NCBI GenBank assembly: GCA_963920705.1
Contig: OY987227.1
Coordinates: forward strand, 26,765,935 to 26,829,934
Length of the DNA stretch: 64,000 nt
From: Odiellus spinosus
Lineage: Eukaryota; Arthropoda; Arachnida; Opiliones; Phalangiidae
Direction: 5' to 3'
Both the position numbers and the translations under genes were made by a program. Below are positions 61,065 to 64,000 of this stretch, in pieces; position 1 is the stretch's first letter, and each line of letters opens with the position of its first letter. Under the pieces are notes generated by a model. It saw only the letters and a list, made by a program, of their open reading frames with translations, was not told where the DNA came from and made no database searches.

Positions 61065-61529
61065 ATGTATTCCACTTTGGGCTTCGTTTTCATTTTAGCA
61101 ACTTATAGCGTGGTGTCGACCACGAATTTTGAACATCGTCTGAAAATGTATCGTTATATTAGTTCGCGTGCCAATCAAACGATAAAGCCAAGTTTAAATC
61201 GAGAGAAGAGAAATGACAAATGTAATATGGACATTAACAGCGTTTCTATGGAAGCGAAAAGTACTTGTCCTTTTACTTGGAAAATCAATAAAAATCCTAA
61301 TAGGATTCCGGAAGTATTCCACGAAGCCTTGTGCGCTTGCGAGAATTCCACTTGCCACAATACTACTAGTAGCGATTTTATGTGCGTACAAGTTGTGAAA
61401 ACCGTAAATGTCACCTTTATAGACAATAGTTCATCCACATTCAGTTGGAGGATGGGATGCGTCTGCGCTTGGCAGCCATCCCCACATTCAACAATTGAAG
61501 TGAATTTGCCACATCGAACTCAAAGATAA
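61065..61529 (+). CDS. IL17: interleukin-17 family cytokine, 154 aa, single coding exon
   Basis: Secreted cystine-knot cytokine that would signal through IL-17 receptor/SEFIR-type receptors in mucosal immunity. The ATG at 61065 is followed by a signal peptide (residues 1-20, MYSTLGFVFILATYSVVSTT). The family signature CPFTWKINKNPNRIPEVFHE occupies about 68-87, matching the CPW..... D.NR.P... region of IL-17s. Next come CAC at 90-92 and the C-terminal WRMGCVCAW block at 128-136. There are eight cysteines (53, 68, 90, 92, 97, 107, 132, 134), the IL-17 pattern. Five N-glycosylation sequons (37, 94, 99, 115, 121). A furin-like REKR at 46-49 could cut a pro-peptide. The frame is also open upstream to 61029 without an ATG. 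SLC17A9 starts 1.5 kb downstream on the same strand. Confidence 0.93.
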   Translation: MYSTLGFVFILATYSVVSTTNFEHRLKMYRYISSRANQTIKPSLNREKRNDKCNMDINSVSMEAKSTCPFTWKINKNPNRIPEVFHEALCACENSTCHNTTSSDFMCVQVVKTVNVTFIDNSSSTFSWRMGCVCAWQPSPHSTIEVNLPHRTQR

Positions 61530-61819
61530 TATGTTCGAACAATATTGTGACCGTATGAGAGATACCAAATGTTTCATAATGAAACTTTTCTCACGTTCTT
61601 CATGAAGAACAAAGGCTAATTTTTGACTATTCGATATATCGTTTATTGAAACGTAACAATTATGCCTAGAACATGACGTTACGTAACCCCTTAATGGAAA
61701 AGTGTTTGTAATTACACAGAGGGGGAGATATAGAAGTCTCTGGCGTTACAAGTTCAAGAGTGCCTTCGCCATATACGCATAAGTGAAAAAGCTTTATTTT
61801 TCGAATAATTTAACTTAAA

Positions 61820-61880
61820 ATATTTATTTATTTATTAATTTATTTATTTATTTGTGTATGTATTAATTTATTTATTTTTC
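61820..61880 (+). promoter_or_regulatory. AU-rich element in the probable IL-17 3' UTR
   Basis: About ten overlapping ATTTA motifs in two clusters, including several TTATTTATT nonamers, about 290 bases after the IL-17 stop and on the coding strand. Overlapping ATTTA arrays of this kind drive deadenylation and decay of cytokine mRNAs. No canonical AATAAA is apparent near it, so inclusion in the transcript is inferred. Confidence 0.55.
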
Positions 61881-62204
61881 ATACAAATTATGTATCTCTC
61901 TAAACAAATTTGGGAGTTAAAAATTAAAATGAGCTTGAAAAATTTTACATGCTCAGATATTATTTGGAATTCCGTGTCACATTGTTGGAAAATCGAATAG
62001 ACGTACACACTTGCATCATGGAGAAATTAATACAAAGGGAGTGTCAGATATGTGTATATGAGCCCGCTCAGCTCACCTCGTCTCATTTTACATATATGGT
62101 ATCAGGCTCACCTCGCATTACGTAGAGCTCGCCACTTCTAATTTTATATGAACAGTCTCATCTCTATCTCAGGCTTATCATTTATAAAGAGGCTAACTCA
62201 TCTC
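61881..62204. other. non-coding stretch
   Basis: Contains loosely repeated CTCATCTC/CTCACCTCG motifs at 62060-62190. No gene. Confidence 0.45.
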
Positions 62205-62259
62205 AACGATAAGGCATCCATAAAAAATCACTTGTTGTTAGGTAGCATTCTCCCTTTAA
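62205..62259 (-). mobile_element. MITE family B, right-end fragment
   Basis: CACTTGTTGTTAGGTAGCAT and CTCCCT|TTAA, identical in layout to the right end of full copies; the rest is missing. Confidence 0.65.
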
Positions 62260-62417
62260 AGGGACTAAATGCTATGGAATTGGCCCCTTTTGAATGCTCT
62301 TCCCTTATACACACAGACCAGCTTTGATTGTACAATTTTTTAGGTCAACGTCGTCTACATAACCAGAAGAGAAGGCGACTTTAAAGGGGCTCTAAAAATC
62401 GCAGTTAGTCCCTTTAA
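62256..62417 (+). mobile_element. MITE family E, copy 4, full
   Basis: TTAA|AGGGACTAAATGC at the left (the TTAA is shared with the family B end) and GCAGTTAGTCCCT|TTAA at the right. Core CTTCCCTTATACACACAGACC. Sits between IL-17 and SLC17A9. Confidence 0.75.
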
Positions 62418-63030
62418 TGGGAAGGAGTTTGATACTAGAAAAGTCTTCATAACCGCTCCAACAGTCGCGCCTAGCTGAGCTTTCATTTATAGAAATTTAA
62501 ATATCTATTGCGCTTCGACAACTTTGAGCAGAGTAAACGCTACATAGTTTGAATAAAACGGAATGGGATCACTTTTTTTATCCCGAGCTTGTTCATTGTT
62601 TATAGAATGTTAGGCTCACGAACTCTGGCATGAATTATTTTCAGAGACAAACGAAAGAGTTTCCAATTCACGGTCGAAACGTCATATCCTAAATTCCTAA
62701 CTTATTCCTAAGGAAAAGCAGTTGTCTAAACAAAATCGCTGGACATTGTCCGATGTCCTGTCACTCATATGATTATTTCCGTTCCTGTTTACAAATTTCT
62801 ATTGCGTCGTCTGCTACAACAGGTGGCAATATATTTCAATGCCAATGCATTGTTGAATTTGTTACGCGATTCAAGGCCCCTTATAATGCATCGGAAAAGG
62901 CTACGTGGATATTATAATAGTTATTACACGTCAATAACCTAAGTATTGTCATTAATATTCCCCAAAATTAATTAATTTCCATTTAATTTGTAGTCAACAG
63001 TAGTGAGTATAGTCACAGTAAAACTTTAAA
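62418..63030. other. intergenic, 5' flank of SLC17A9
   Basis: No open frame or repeat family is seen. No clear TATA box. Confidence 0.45.
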
Positions 63031-64000
63031 ATGAATCACATAATTGAACCACGTTTATGGACAATGTAAGATTGAGTTATTCATATTCTATTATCTTTCT
63101 ACGTGAAGAGGATAATACAAAATGTTCACAACCCCACCAGGAAGGAAAAAAGAACCTGGATGGTTACCCTTTTCCTCGGTACAGTAGCTCTATATGCCTC
63201 TAGAATGGCTATGCCAATAACAGTGAAGAGTATCTCTAAAAAATCAGAATGGAACAAGACAGAATCTGTAATTTACAAAAGCATGGTTACACCGTTGTGA
63301 TGATTTGGTTGGCTAATTACTTCCTAATTTTCTTAAGGGAATGGTTTTGTCAAGCTTCTTCTGGGGATATATGTTGTCCCAAGTTCTCGGTGGTTATTTG
63401 AGTGATAATTTAGGAGGCGAAATAGTCCTGCTCCTGTCAGTAACAGGCTGGTCCCTAATATCTTTTTTCACACCAGAGTTGGTTTTATTTTTCTACGATA
63501 GTCATAAATCGCTGTATCTAACTTCCATTAGCAGAGTTCTGTTTGGAGCTTTTCAAGGTACCAAAACAAATATATGTAGAAAAGAATATATATCTTGTAC
63601 ATAACATATTTCTTTTTTGTGCAGGGGTGCATTTTCCTACATTAGCTAGCCTTATAGCTAAAAACGTCCATACATCCGAGAAAACGTTTTTTTCAAGCGT
63701 GATGGCTGCTGGCCCGAGCTTAGGGTGAATATTAAATTATTTTTCAACCTAAGACTCGCTAGTATAAACCTTCCCTGGATTTTAGAATGCTACTAAGCGG
63801 TAGTCTGGGATCTTTGGTACTAGAAAAATTTGGTTGGCCTTACGTTCATAGAGCAACTGGTGAGAAAATAAATAAAACTCCATAAGATAAAGATGTTCAA
63901 ATTTTAATTTGTTTCCGTAGGTGTTTTAGGTTTATTATGGGTAGTTATTATACGCTACCATATCTTAGACCGTAAAAAACCAGACCAAAAGGTTGGAAAA
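63031..64000 (+). CDS. SLC17A9: vesicular nucleotide transporter (SLC17A9/VNUT-like), 5' part, 6 exons
   Basis: Major facilitator superfamily transporter of the SLC17 organic anion family that loads ATP into secretory vesicles. Exons: 63031-63062 (start ATG at 63031, donor AT|GTAAGA), about 63109-63267, 63338-63557, 63625-63724, 63786-63859, 63921-beyond 64000. Phases are consistent at every junction from the second exon on. The first intron (about 46 nt) is the least certain; an alternative ATG at 63057 with acceptor GTGAAG also fits. Matches to the family: TVALYASRMAMPI (TM1), SEWNKTESGMVLSSFFWGYM into LSQVLGGYLSDNLGGE (TM2 and the GGxLxDrxGG loop), SRVLFGAFQGVHFPTLASLI (TM4), MAAGPSLGMLLSGSLGSL (TM5) and FGWPYVHRATGVLGLLW (TM6). 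Truncated by the window edge. Confidence 0.92.

Overview
This is an AT-rich, repeat-dense animal nuclear window with spliced protein genes. GT-AG introns, microsatellites and many short palindromic DNA transposon derivatives are visible, and there are no operons or ribosome-binding sites. The gene set (IL-17 cytokine, neurensin, vesicular nucleotide transporter SLC17A9, tartrate-resistant/purple acid phosphatase ACP7) together with small introns and little CpG depletion suggests an invertebrate metazoan. An invertebrate deuterostome such as an ascidian is my best guess, but the sequence does not prove it.

Layout. The first 27 kb hold almost no recognisable genes. They carry a 41-bp satellite (6.24-7.17 kb), a 537-bp palindromic satellite (9.13-12.66 kb), a 23-bp tandem repeat (17.2-17.5 kb) and several MITE families. 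Three weak exon candidates lie here: about 58-200 (+), 4414-6059 (-, two exons joined by a phase-matched intron) and 21.6-21.9 kb (+, hydrophobic leader).

From 27.4 to 39.6 kb a complete 12-exon purple acid phosphatase gene lies on the minus strand. Its predicted 592-residue protein keeps all seven metal ligands but has about 110 extra acidic residues in the N-terminal domain. It also uses a 26-nt microexon and a GC-AG intron. From 41.5 to 51.7 kb there are repeats and TTAA-flanked palindromes. A three-exon neurensin gene (51.7-53.6 kb, minus; probable non-coding 5' exon near 54.85 kb) follows. A single-exon IL-17 gene (61.07-61.53 kb, plus) has a TATA box, an IRF-like site and a downstream run of ATTTA motifs. 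The first six exons of SLC17A9 start near 63.03 kb (plus) and run off the right edge.

The four confident genes are not an obvious pathway. The IL-17 and SLC17A9 genes are head-to-tail neighbours. The most striking mobile element is a 281/292-bp MITE present in seven intact copies, each flanked by a perfect 7-bp target duplication, three of them inside introns of the phosphatase and neurensin genes and one nested inside a second MITE.
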